Shown here: piece after piece, positions 8,433 through 17,630 of the stretch
How positions within the stretch are numbered: position 1 is the first letter of the stretch
How the letters are laid out: each line of letters opens with the position of its first letter
NCBI GenBank assembly: GCA_018223435.1
Contig: JAGTTO010000001.1
Location: 2,790,001-2,854,000, forward strand
Length of the DNA: 64,000 nt
Source: Lachnospiraceae bacterium Marseille-Q4251
GTDB lineage: Bacteria > Bacillota > Clostridia > Lachnospirales > Lachnospiraceae
Direction: 5' to 3'
The notes under the pieces: generated by a model
The model's input: only the letters and a program-made list of their open reading frames with translations
Database searches by the model: none
What the model was told of the DNA's origin: nothing
Made by a program: the position numbers and the translations under genes

Positions 8433-9488
8433 ATGAAAAATATAGGATTATCTATTGAGTATAGTGAAGGTAAGAGTACCATTTTAAATATTCCTGACAC
8501 TAAGATATATACAGCGGGTGAAATTTTGTGTGATCTTATGGCGGGAAATTCATTATATATCCTGTTGAGAAAAGTAAGAGTTTATCCATTCTGCTTCCCA
8601 GACGGTGACGATCCGATTACACCAGATAATGTAGACTTTGGAGAGCAGTTTGTTGTAAGAGGACTCTTGGGCGATTTCGATGAGGACCCTGTTGCAGCAC
8701 AGCTATCAGCAAGCCTTTTTTACAGAACGATAGAAAGACACAGAAGTCTTATCGGAAGGAGCCAGAAAGAACTGGATGATTATATTTCTGAAAGAAATGC
8801 AGAGATAGCAGCAGATGTAAGATGGGATTATATCGGTGAAGGACTTCAACTTCGTAATATGCATGGATTCCTGATGACATGTTATGCGGAGTATTTGGTG
8901 GACGTCATAGATAGCATAAATTTTTTTGAATCTTTGGCTGCGGTCATGTCTGGAACCGAAACTGAATTTGACAAAGAACAGGTTAAGTGGTTGAACGAAC
9001 TTCTTTCAAAGCAGGAATCTATCAAAGGTGTGGAGACAACTATTAGGTATGATGCTAAGAAAGATTCATATGGCTTGGTATACAATTTTAATAGTTTACT
9101 TGCTCTGGTGGTATTTGAGTATATCCAGATGAAAAACAATGGTGTAAGGCTTATGAAGTGTCAAAATCCTGATTGTGGGAGATATTTTATAGCAAAGAGA
9201 AAAACCGCCATGTATTGTTCATATCCAGCACCGCAGGATGAGAAGCGTAGCTGCAAGAAGGTATATCCGCAAATAACCAGTCAGCGAAGACGCAATGGAG
9301 ATGCGGCAAGGAAAGCATACCGCAATACACAGTCAAAACTTATTCATCGGAGAACCGCAAATCCGGATATTGAGAAATACAGACAGAATGTGGATGATCT
9401 TCAAAAAAAGTATAAAGAGAAAAAGGAAGCTGTAGATAATGGGACGATGTCTCTTAAGGAATTTAAGGACTGGCTTAATTCATATTAG
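8433..9488 (+). CDS. DUF6076-like protein with C-terminal zinc-finger motif
   Basis: An upstream in-frame start exists, but ATG 8433 sits behind AAGGAGGG at proper distance and is preferred (351 aa). The C-terminal third carries a Cys cluster CQNPDCGRYF...YCS...RSCKK followed by an Arg/Lys-rich helix, the layout of CGNR/ABATE-like treble-clef nucleic-acid-binding domains; the whole resembles DUF6076 proteins. The N-terminal 230 residues have no recognised motif. The next gene follows directly. Its place just upstream of a phosphorothioation operon makes an accessory role in defence possible, but this is only neighbourhood inference. Confidence 0.6.
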   Translation: MKNIGLSIEYSEGKSTILNIPDTKIYTAGEILCDLMAGNSLYILLRKVRVYPFCFPDGDDPITPDNVDFGEQFVVRGLLGDFDEDPVAAQLSASLFYRTIERHRSLIGRSQKELDDYISERNAEIAADVRWDYIGEGLQLRNMHGFLMTCYAEYLVDVIDSINFFESLAAVMSGTETEFDKEQVKWLNELLSKQESIKGVETTIRYDAKKDSYGLVYNFNSLLALVVFEYIQMKNNGVRLMKCQNPDCGRYFIAKRKTAMYCSYPAPQDEKRSCKKVYPQITSQRRRNGDAARKAYRNTQSKLIHRRTANPDIEKYRQNVDDLQKKYKEKKEAVDNGTMSLKEFKDWLNSY

Positions 9489-9508
9489 TGTTAGAGAGGA
9501 TGAGTAAT

Positions 9509-9787
9509 ATGATGAATTTGAATGGATTAACAAAGATTTTTACGGGTAACGGAGGAACAATCAGATTTGCAATTGCAGGTGTGACTATACTTGGTATTGT
9601 AGGGACTGTTGTGGAACATAATTATGGAGTCTCAGGAGGATCTGGTAATGGCAGATTTTTCTCGTTTCATCCATTAGGTGCTGTTAACACAAGACAACCG
9701 GCACCTTGTATCGTGGATGAAGGACGGAATGTGATAGATGGGTCGGTAGAAAGCAAAGAAAATAAAATTGCTGAGAAGAACGTATGA
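9509..9787 (+). CDS. Small single-pass membrane protein, unknown
   Basis: Several starts are possible (GTG 9488, ATG 9500, 9509, 9512); ATG 9509 best fits the GAGAGG site. About 92 residues with one hydrophobic segment (FAIAGVTILGIVGTVVE) and a Gly/Ser/Asn-rich stretch after it. It lies 20 bases after the DUF6076-like gene, so the two are probably cotranscribed. No family was recognised. Confidence 0.55.
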   Translation: MMNLNGLTKIFTGNGGTIRFAIAGVTILGIVGTVVEHNYGVSGGSGNGRFFSFHPLGAVNTRQPAPCIVDEGRNVIDGSVESKENKIAEKNV

Positions 9788-9889
9788 TGCTTGTTGTACG
9801 GAAGAAGCTCAAATGAATCACTTTCTGACATATATAATATAAATTTGTAGCTCTTATAAAAAAACTCACTCAAACGTGTGAAAAATAAG

Positions 9890-9917
9890 TTCAAAGTGCG
9901 AAAAAACGTGTTATACT
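9890..9917 (+). promoter_or_regulatory. Promoter of the XRE-ssp operon
   Basis: TTCAAA (9890-9895) and TATACT (9912-9917) with a 16-base spacer. Two related motifs, ACGTGTGAAAAA (9874) and GTGCGAAAAAACGTG (9897), overlap or flank the -35 and could be the operator of the XRE protein encoded just downstream. Confidence 0.55.
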
Positions 9918-9979
9918 GTTGAATATGAAGATGCAGATAATTAATTTACAATACTCAACAATTGAGAGTGAGGTTATTT

Positions 9980-10195
9980 ATGGCAATTTCTTATAAACGA
10001 TTATTCAAACTAATGATTGATCGAGATATAAAGAAAAAAGATTTAAAACAGAGCACCGGACTCAGCTATACAACGATTTCCAAACTTGAAAAAGGAGAAA
10101 ATGTTACAGCCGATGTACTGGATAAGATATGTTGTCAGTTGGAATGTCAGTTAAATGATATTGCTGAGATTATACCGGATAAAGAGGAGCATTAA
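9980..10195 (+). CDS. XRE-family helix-turn-helix regulator of the ssp operon
   Basis: 71 codons from ATG 9980 behind GAGTGAGG; the frame is open further up but without a ribosome site. The product is a single Cro/CI-type HTH (KKDLKQSTGLSYTTISKLEKGENVTADVLDKICCQLECQLNDI). The sspD-like gene starts four bases after the stop, so the two are translated together. A stand-alone XRE protein at the head of a defence operon usually represses its own promoter; that is the likely role here. Confidence 0.85.
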   Translation: MAISYKRLFKLMIDRDIKKKDLKQSTGLSYTTISKLEKGENVTADVLDKICCQLECQLNDIAEIIPDKEEH

Positions 10196-10198
10196 TAG

Positions 10199-11920
10199 AT
10201 GTGGTGCAAATTTTGCAATATAGAGACAAATGAAGAAACATGCCCGGTTTGCGGAAAACCCACATCGGAAGACATTCCTATTGAAATCTATTGGTGTGAT
10301 TCTTGTAAGGTACCTGTCATTAAGCAGACGACGGATAATCACAAGGAGGATTGTCCTTGTTGTGGAAGAAAAATGAAGTATCTTGCAAAGGATATCAGAC
10401 CGGTATTTCCGGAGGAACGCCTTTTGATGGAACTTCTTCTGAAAAAAGAACCAAATACATATGCGAAATCTTCTGTTTGGGCATCAACAGGTAGCAGATA
10501 TTATATTGATGGAAAAGCAAAGAATATTCCCGGTAAAGTCTATACTGAAACTGATACTGAAAAAATTGCAGAAGATATCGCTAGATATAAAGAAACAAAT
10601 ACATATGAATATTTCAATATATATGCTGAAAGGTTTGTAGAAGCCAATAGAGACAGGCTGAATTACCTTATTGATGAAGCAACAGAGTTTGTCAGGGAGA
10701 CAGCAGCAAAGTATAAAGAAGAAAACCGTATCATTTCTTTTTCGGGAGGTAAGGATTCTACCGTTACAGCAGATGTTGTAACAAAGGCTTTGAGTGACCC
10801 AAGCCTTGTACATATTTTTGGAAATACTACACTTGAGTTTCCTACTACTTTGGAATATGCAAAGCGTTTCCGCGAGAATCATCCGCACGCAATATTCCAG
10901 ATTGCTAAGAATAATGAACAAGAATTTTTAAGCATGGCGAAAGAAATCGGCCCTCCAGCACGTATGATGAGATGGTGCTGCAGCATGTTTAAGACGGGAC
11001 CGATTACTAGAGTTTTAAATAGCATGTACAGAAATCAGCAGGTTCTGACTTTTTATGGAATCCGCAAATCAGAATCTGTATCAAGAAGTAAATACAATCG
11101 TGTAGAGGACAGTTCGGAATCTGTAAAGATCAATAAACAGACGGTAGCAGCTCCGATTTTCTTCTGGCTGGATGCGGATATCTGGCTGTATATCCTAGCT
11201 GAAAAGATAGATTTTAATGATGCTTATCGTCTGGGATATGAAAGAGTTGGATGTTGGTTATGTCCCAATAACAACACAAGAGATGTTTTTCTTGCCAATG
11301 TTTATATGCCTGAACGTGCAAAGGAATGGAGAGAATTCTTAATTGAATTCGCCAAAAATATTGGTAAACCGGACCCTGAAGAGTATATTGATTCCGGTGC
11401 ATGGAAAGCACGGCAGGGGGGAAATGGTTTACCAGCAGCGCAGGATGTAAAGATTAAATTTACGAACTGTACGACGGAGGAACATGCAAAGATATATAAG
11501 CTCTCAAGGCCATTTGATGATGAATTGGTAGGTATGTTTGTTCCTTTTGGAAAACTGGCTCCTGAGTTGGGGAGAAAACTGCTCAATGAGACTATTGTTG
11601 TGGAACCAAGAACGAATGTCCCTATCATGTCAATCCAGCCATTTAAAGAAAATGATTTTGAATATGCTGTGAAGATCCGTACGATGAATGTTGCGGATCA
11701 TGAGGCATTACAGAGAAAAGCTGGATATCAGGTGAGAAAATTCAATGCTTGCCATAAATGCCTGAAGTGTGAATCCGTATGTAAATCGGGTGCTATTTCT
11801 ATTATGGGTGATTACTACTATATAAATCCTGATAAGTGTGTTCACTGTGGAATGTGTGTGAATCAGAAGATTTTACGTGGTGGATGTATGATGGATAAAT
11901 ACCTTAGAACAAAAGACTAG
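10199..11920 (+). CDS. sspD: SspD-like PAPS-reductase-family ATP pyrophosphatase with zinc ribbons and ferredoxin domain
   Basis: 573 codons. Order of parts: two Cys-rich zinc ribbons at the N-terminus (C3/C6/C15/C18 and C33/C36/C52/C55); a PAPS-reductase-like PP-loop domain with S182-GGKDS as the ATP-binding loop and a CCSMFKTGP segment near 260; and a C-terminal ferredoxin-like domain (CHKCLKCESVC...CVHCGMC) able to hold one or two Fe-S clusters. In Ssp and Dnd systems the SspD/DndC protein uses ATP to activate DNA or sulfur during phosphorothioation and receives sulfur from the cysteine desulfurase encoded in the same operon. The added zinc and ferredoxin parts make it larger than a minimal PP-loop protein. 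The role follows from the operon; the PP-loop family itself is certain. Confidence 0.85.
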   Translation: MWCKFCNIETNEETCPVCGKPTSEDIPIEIYWCDSCKVPVIKQTTDNHKEDCPCCGRKMKYLAKDIRPVFPEERLLMELLLKKEPNTYAKSSVWASTGSRYYIDGKAKNIPGKVYTETDTEKIAEDIARYKETNTYEYFNIYAERFVEANRDRLNYLIDEATEFVRETAAKYKEENRIISFSGGKDSTVTADVVTKALSDPSLVHIFGNTTLEFPTTLEYAKRFRENHPHAIFQIAKNNEQEFLSMAKEIGPPARMMRWCCSMFKTGPITRVLNSMYRNQQVLTFYGIRKSESVSRSKYNRVEDSSESVKINKQTVAAPIFFWLDADIWLYILAEKIDFNDAYRLGYERVGCWLCPNNNTRDVFLANVYMPERAKEWREFLIEFAKNIGKPDPEEYIDSGAWKARQGGNGLPAAQDVKIKFTNCTTEEHAKIYKLSRPFDDELVGMFVPFGKLAPELGRKLLNETIVVEPRTNVPIMSIQPFKENDFEYAVKIRTMNVADHEALQRKAGYQVRKFNACHKCLKCESVCKSGAISIMGDYYYINPDKCVHCGMCVNQKILRGGCMMDKYLRTKD

Positions 11921-11938
11921 GAGTGGAAATACAAAAAG

Positions 11939-12832
11939 ATGACTATGAAATTTCGAGCTCATGAAACATTCTTTATTCGAAAAGGATGGATCAGCAAGGG
12001 CATGAAAGCAATACATAATGATCCAAATGCTTTTATATCAAAAGAACGAAACCCAATGGATACTCTTGGTATTGGGTCTAATATGGTAAAATCCATGCGC
12101 TTTTGGATGCAGGCAGTTGGTATTACAGAAGAACCAAGCAGGGGAAGAAGAAGCCAGACATTTACACCGCTTGGAGAAAAGATTTATCAGCATGACAGAT
12201 ATATTGAAGAAATTGGAACACTATATCTTCTTCAGTACCGTCTTGCCTCACAGGATGAACTGGCTACAGCCTGGTATTATTTTTTCAATGTATTTAATAT
12301 TACAGAATTTACAAAAGAGGATTTTGTTGGTGCATTAAACGGGTATGCGATTGATGGTGGTGAGGAGGCAGCACTTCGTTCTTTAACAGATGACTTTAAC
12401 TGCATTATTGGTACCTATGTTCCAAGATATAAGACAAACCCGGGTAAAGTTTCCGCGGAAAATAACATCGATTGTCCGCTGGGAGAACTGGGATTGGTTG
12501 ATATCGTGGATAAGGCAAAGAAAATTTACAGAAAGGTAACCCCTTCCGCAGAAAGTATCGATCCCTGGGTGGCACTTGCTGTGATCATGGATCAGGCAGG
12601 GGAGGCTACGGAAGTAGGACTAAATGAGTTACTGACAGGTGTGAAGAATATTGGAAAGGTCTTCAACCTTGATGTTATCACTATGATTGATGTGCTCCAT
12701 GAAGCAGAGAAAACCGGTGCAATCAAGATTATTCGTACAGCAGGTTTGGATATTATCCGTATTGAGCACAGATATACGTTTGAAGAATGTGTCGACAAAT
12801 TTTATGAATCGATAGAAAGAAACAGGAGATAA
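11939..12832 (+). CDS. sspB: SspB-like DUF4007 protein
   Basis: 297 codons; ATG 11939, with ATG 11945 as an alternative. The start (KFRAHETFFIRKGWISKGMKAI) and the NPMDTLGIGSNMVKSMRFWMQA segment are typical of DUF4007, the domain found in the DNA-nicking partner of single-strand phosphorothioation (Ssp) systems. It lies between the PP-loop gene and the large ATPase gene and ends two bases before the latter starts, so the order is tightly fixed. No catalytic residues can be pointed to with confidence. A DUF4007 gene next to a PAPS-reductase-like gene and a desulfurase is the main evidence for an Ssp rather than a Dnd system. Confidence 0.82.
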   Translation: MTMKFRAHETFFIRKGWISKGMKAIHNDPNAFISKERNPMDTLGIGSNMVKSMRFWMQAVGITEEPSRGRRSQTFTPLGEKIYQHDRYIEEIGTLYLLQYRLASQDELATAWYYFFNVFNITEFTKEDFVGALNGYAIDGGEEAALRSLTDDFNCIIGTYVPRYKTNPGKVSAENNIDCPLGELGLVDIVDKAKKIYRKVTPSAESIDPWVALAVIMDQAGEATEVGLNELLTGVKNIGKVFNLDVITMIDVLHEAEKTGAIKIIRTAGLDIIRIEHRYTFEECVDKFYESIERNRR

Positions 12833-12834
12833 AT

Positions 12835-15800
12835 ATGGCAGATATGATTTCAGTGGCAACTGGATTCCAGAGTTCCGTCAATATCGCATATGATATCAAT
12901 GACGAAGCAAAACTGAAAAATTATATTCCAACAAAATCTGCATTAAAGCTTCTTGAAGATATCCTTCTCAGTACGGGAAAGGAGTCTACTGACAGAGCAA
13001 GGATTTTGATTGGTGCATATGGAAAAGGCAAGAGTCATATTGTACTCATGATCTTGTCTATCCTTATGAAAAAAGATATTACACTTTTTGAAAAGCTGAT
13101 TCCGGTAATTGAAAAAGAAAAACCAGAGTTGTATCAGCTGATCAAGAATTATTATGCCGGCAAAGGGAAAATTCTTCCAGTTGTGATTTCTGGAAGCAGC
13201 AACTCCCTTGCACAGGCTTTTCTTCTCGCGCTTCAGCGCACCCTTGCGGAAAATGAACTGAACGATATTATGCCGGAGACAAATTATCAGGCGGCGGTTA
13301 ATACGATTCAGCGATGGAAAGGTGATTTTCCAGATACATATGAGCAGTTTAAAGGATTGCTTACGGATGATGTTGAAGAATTCGTAGGGCGTCTTACTGA
13401 TTTTGATCCTTCCGCATATGAAGAATTTGAAAAACTGTATCCCTCACTTACTGCAGGAAGCTCTTTCAATCCTTTTATTGGATTCGATGTTGCTGATCTG
13501 TATGAGGAAGTTGTGAAAGCCCTGAAACCGAAAGGATATTCAGGAATTTATGCCATTTACGATGAATTCAGTAAATATCTTGAGAATCATATTGCTGATG
13601 CAACTAAAAGTGATACAAAGATGCTTCAGGACTTTGCTGAAAAGTGTGGAAGAAGTGCAGATAATCAGCTTCATCTGATGCTGATCTCGCACAAAGAGAT
13701 TACCAGTTATATTGACCGTGCGTCAAAAGCGATGGTTGATGGATGGAGAGGTGTGTCTGAGAGATTTCGTCACGTCTATCTGAACAATAACTTCACGCAG
13801 ACCTATGAGATCATTGCTGCAGCAATAGAAAAGGATCAGGAACAGTGGTCTGCATTTGTTGGTGAACATGATACGGAGTTTCAGGGAATGAAGTATCTGT
13901 ATAGTGGACATCCATTGTTTTCGGATACATATGAGGAAGGTATTGACCGTGTGATCTATGATTGTTATCCACTTCATCCGGTATCAACCTTTATCCTTCC
14001 AAGATTGTCAGAAAGAGTGGCACAGAATGAACGTACACTGTTTACGTTTATTTCTGCGACCGGAGAGTCTACACTATCTGCGTTTTTGAAGAAAAATGCA
14101 GATAATGCGTTTGAACTGGCAACCCCGGATCTTATTTATGATTATTTTGAACCACTTCTCAAACAGGAAGTGTATTCTGGGAACCTTCATAAGTATTACA
14201 TCCTTACATCTTCTATTCTTAGAAAAATCGATGAGAATAGCCTGGATGCAAAGATTGTCAAAACAATCTCGTTGATCTATATTCTTGAGCAGTTTGAGAA
14301 ACTTCGTCCAACAGTGGATGAACTGAATGGAATTTTTGCTGCATATGGAGCGGATGCTGTTAATGAGGCGGTAAAACGTCTTGTAGAAGATAAATATGTT
14401 GTTTATCTGAAGAGAAGTAATAGTTATCTGCGTTTAAAAGAGACTTCAGGTGTGGATATCCGTGCTCAAATTTCAAATATTGTGGAAAAGCGGGCATCAA
14501 AACTGGATATAAAAGCAGTCCTTAATGAGTCAAACTTTGATCATTATCTCTACCCGTCAAGATACAATGACGAAAAAGAGATGACCAGATACTTTGATTT
14601 CAGATTCATCGACAGTTCTGAAGTTAGTGAAGATACAAACTGGGCGATTAAACGAGAGAATATTCAGGCGGATGGGGTTGTTTTTGCCATCATTCCTGAA
14701 AAAGACGAGGAGATTGAGGGATTAAGAGCGATTCTTAAGAAATCCACGGCAGGATGTGTTGATTGTGTATTTGTTATTCCAAATAGATATCAGGATATCC
14801 GTTCAGCAGTGTCTGAATTTGATGCGGTGCAGATTCTTATGCAGACAGTGGATGATGACCCAGTACTGTTTGAGGATTATGAAGTTGTTTATGAAGACCT
14901 TAGAGATGTCCTTAGGGCATTTATCGAAGTATATACAAGACCGGAAAGACGAGGAGCAACATATTTTTATAACGGAAGTTTACAGCCTATAGCTAGAAAA
15001 TCAGACCTGACAAGCTTGCTTTCAACGATTTGTTCTGAACTTTACGGCCTGACACCGGTTATCAATAACGAGGTAATTAACAAGGAAGAACCTACTACGG
15101 TCGCTACAAACAGCCGTAATAAATTGATCGCAGGGCTGCTTAGGACTGAATTAGAACCTAACCTTGGTCTTAGTGGAAGTGGACAGGACGTATCCATCAT
15201 GCGAAGCACAGTGCTTAATACAGGTATAGTTGTTGAGCAGGATGGTGTAGTAAGACTCAATCTCCAACCAGAAGATGAACTGCTTGCTGGAATGCTGGCT
15301 GTTATTGAATCTTTTGTGATCAATGCAAGAAAAAATGACGGGGCATGTTTTGCAGATCTTTATAAAGAATTGACATCTGCAGAGCAGCATATCGGCTTAA
15401 GAAAAGGTTTGATTCCTATTTATCTGTCTGTAGTATTGCACGAATACAAGAAAGAAATTGTTATTTGTGACAGATATGGTCAGATTACGATGAATGCTGA
15501 TGCGATTGAACAGATTAATGCCGAACCGGGATTGTTTACACTTTCTTATATTGATTGGAATCCTGAAAAGGAAGAATATATTGCTGCTCTTGAGGAAGCA
15601 TTCAGTGAATATGCGATTGAAGACAGAACGACGGCTCCGTATGAATATGTCATGATTGCTATGAAGCGTTGGTATATGGAACTTCCGAAGTATGCTAAGA
15701 ACGCAAAATCCGTTGCTGGCAAAAAAGTTGCGAAAGAGTACAAGTTGTTCTTACAGGAAATGCGCAAGAATGTAGGAAGTTATAATCTAATCTTTAATGC

Positions 15801-16440
15801 CATTCCTAAAATTTATGGTGCAGAAACGGTAAACAGGGAACTTGCTGAGAAAGTAAGAATGACTAAGAATTATTTCGATGGTGCACTTGAGTGTCTGAAG
15901 AATGAGCTTTCAGAGAAGATGCGGAATATGTTCTGTACACTTGACACCGCAGCATGTGAAAAGATGTCTCTGCCGTCCATTATTCGTGACTGGTGTGAAA
16001 AATTAGATCAGGCAGCTTTTGAGCAGCTGTTTACTGATGGGACCGATCGTTGTTTAGCGCTTTTCAGAGATGTAACGAACGACGAAGATGCGTTTATTGC
16101 AAAAGCAGCTAAGATGGCAACAGACCTTCGTTTAGAAGACTGGGATGAAGATGTTATCAGTATGTTTAGCGGAAACATGGAGCAGTACCGCAATACTGCT
16201 GAAAGTTTCCATCGTACTGAAGAAACCGTATCAGCTGCAGAGATTACAGAAGACTATGAACTGACATATAAAGACGAAAATGGCAAGGCGGTTACTAAGC
16301 GTTTTGCTAAGGTTGAAGAAAGCAGAAGAGGAAAACTTCTTTACAATGCAATCATCTCTCAGCTTGATTCTATGGGGCAGGCGATTCCAGAACAGGAAAA
16401 ACGTCAGATTCTTATGGAAGTATTAAAAGAGATGTGTTGA
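12835..16440 (+). CDS. sspC: SspC-like large P-loop ATPase
   Basis: 1201 codons behind CAGGAG. Walker A is G60-AYGKGKSH near the N-terminus, and IYAIYDEFSKYLE near 240 looks like Walker B with its catalytic acid; LHLMLISHKEI follows as a sensor-like strand. The rest is long and alpha-helical, with a basic C-terminal half. The shape recalls BrxC and other large defence ATPases. In Ssp systems SspC is the ATPase that works with SspB and SspD to modify DNA. It overlaps neither neighbour but leaves only 16 bases before the desulfurase gene, so the operon continues. Confidence 0.8.
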   Translation: MADMISVATGFQSSVNIAYDINDEAKLKNYIPTKSALKLLEDILLSTGKESTDRARILIGAYGKGKSHIVLMILSILMKKDITLFEKLIPVIEKEKPELYQLIKNYYAGKGKILPVVISGSSNSLAQAFLLALQRTLAENELNDIMPETNYQAAVNTIQRWKGDFPDTYEQFKGLLTDDVEEFVGRLTDFDPSAYEEFEKLYPSLTAGSSFNPFIGFDVADLYEEVVKALKPKGYSGIYAIYDEFSKYLENHIADATKSDTKMLQDFAEKCGRSADNQLHLMLISHKEITSYIDRASKAMVDGWRGVSERFRHVYLNNNFTQTYEIIAAAIEKDQEQWSAFVGEHDTEFQGMKYLYSGHPLFSDTYEEGIDRVIYDCYPLHPVSTFILPRLSERVAQNERTLFTFISATGESTLSAFLKKNADNAFELATPDLIYDYFEPLLKQEVYSGNLHKYYILTSSILRKIDENSLDAKIVKTISLIYILEQFEKLRPTVDELNGIFAAYGADAVNEAVKRLVEDKYVVYLKRSNSYLRLKETSGVDIRAQISNIVEKRASKLDIKAVLNESNFDHYLYPSRYNDEKEMTRYFDFRFIDSSEVSEDTNWAIKRENIQADGVVFAIIPEKDEEIEGLRAILKKSTAGCVDCVFVIPNRYQDIRSAVSEFDAVQILMQTVDDDPVLFEDYEVVYEDLRDVLRAFIEVYTRPERRGATYFYNGSLQPIARKSDLTSLLSTICSELYGLTPVINNEVINKEEPTTVATNSRNKLIAGLLRTELEPNLGLSGSGQDVSIMRSTVLNTGIVVEQDGVVRLNLQPEDELLAGMLAVIESFVINARKNDGACFADLYKELTSAEQHIGLRKGLIPIYLSVVLHEYKKEIVICDRYGQITMNADAIEQINAEPGLFTLSYIDWNPEKEEYIAALEEAFSEYAIEDRTTAPYEYVMIAMKRWYMELPKYAKNAKSVAGKKVAKEYKLFLQEMRKNVGSYNLIFNAIPKIYGAETVNRELAEKVRMTKNYFDGALECLKNELSEKMRNMFCTLDTAACEKMSLPSIIRDWCEKLDQAAFEQLFTDGTDRCLALFRDVTNDEDAFIAKAAKMATDLRLEDWDEDVISMFSGNMEQYRNTAESFHRTEETVSAAEITEDYELTYKDENGKAVTKRFAKVEESRRGKLLYNAIISQLDSMGQAIPEQEKRQILMEVLKEMC

Positions 16441-16456
16441 AAGGAGCTGTAGACGC

Positions 16457-17602
16457 ATGGCATATTTTGATAATGCTGCGACAACTTATCCAAAACCAGA
16501 ATGCGTTTATCAGTATATGGATAAGTTTTATCGCGAATGTGGCGGTAACGCGGGAAGAGGGAATTATGAACAGGCAAAAAGTGCCGGCGAATTGATAGCA
16601 AACACCAGGTCAATGATTCAAGATTTGCTTCATTGCCCTACAAAACAGGTTGTCTTTGAGCCGACAGCAACGATTGCTTTAAACCTGATCATTCAGGGAA
16701 ATATTGAACGCGGGGCACATAATATTTATGTGTCTCCGTTTGAACATAACGCAGTTACCAGAGTTTTGCATCACTTCGAAAAGCAGGAGAAGATTGTTGT
16801 AAGACAGCTGACCGTTGGAGAAAACCTTAGATATGATATGGAGCGTATCCGTTATCAGTTTGAGGAAGAAAAACCAGATTTCGTAATCGTATCACATGCA
16901 AGTAATTCTTTCGGTGTTGTTGCGCTATTAGAAGATATTTTTGCTTTGGCAAAAAAGTATGGAGCGAGAACTTTAGCAGATATGTCCCAGACTGCCGGTT
17001 TGATAGATACAAATGTCGGACTGGAAACTTTTGACTATGCAGTTTTTGCTGGACATAAGACATTGTATGGTCCGACTGGAATTTCTGGATTTGTTATGAA
17101 TCCAGAAGCGGATTTTCCTGCTGTTTTGTTTGGTGGAACTGGTTTTGAGTCTGCAAATCAGGATATGCCAGAATCTCTACCGCAAAAATATGAAGCAGGA
17201 ACCTTAAATATTGCAGGAGTTGCTGGTCTATATGCTGCAATTAAGTGGATTAATGAAACAGGTCTTGGTATAATATGGGAAAAGGAGCAGGAACACAGAG
17301 CAAAACTGATGGAAATTCTCTCAGGGTACGATTTTATTCATGTCGTTGGTGCGGATAAAGATGTTCCGTATGTTGGAATTGTGTCCTGTCTGATTGATGG
17401 AATCAGCAGTGATTCTGCCGGAAATATTTTTGATGAGCAGGGTATTTCTGTAAGAACAGGTTTAGAGTGTGCACCATTAGCACATCAGTTCATGAATACT
17501 TATCCTGCGGGGACCATTCGTTTCAGTGTAAGTTATTTTACTTCGGACAAGGATTTCAAAGAACTTAGGAGAGCACTGGATTATATAGAGGATAATTTAT
17601 AA
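16457..17602 (+). CDS. sspA: Cysteine desulfurase of the Ssp operon (SspA-like)
   Basis: 381 codons, ATG behind AAAGGAGC. It is a class V aminotransferase fold: N-terminal YFDNAATTYPKP, H/Asp cofactor contacts in LADMSQTAGLID, Schiff-base Lys201 in GHKTLYGP, and a reactive Cys338 in TGLECAPLAH. It removes sulfur from cysteine with PLP and passes it as a persulfide. Placement as the fourth gene between the ATPase and the restriction gene shows dedication to DNA phosphorothioation rather than general Fe-S assembly. In the first described Ssp loci the desulfurase gene comes first, so the order here differs. Confidence 0.9.
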   Translation: MAYFDNAATTYPKPECVYQYMDKFYRECGGNAGRGNYEQAKSAGELIANTRSMIQDLLHCPTKQVVFEPTATIALNLIIQGNIERGAHNIYVSPFEHNAVTRVLHHFEKQEKIVVRQLTVGENLRYDMERIRYQFEEEKPDFVIVSHASNSFGVVALLEDIFALAKKYGARTLADMSQTAGLIDTNVGLETFDYAVFAGHKTLYGPTGISGFVMNPEADFPAVLFGGTGFESANQDMPESLPQKYEAGTLNIAGVAGLYAAIKWINETGLGIIWEKEQEHRAKLMEILSGYDFIHVVGADKDVPYVGIVSCLIDGISSDSAGNIFDEQGISVRTGLECAPLAHQFMNTYPAGTIRFSVSYFTSDKDFKELRRALDYIEDNL

Positions 17603-17630
17603 CGTGAATATATAAACAAAGGAGAAGACA

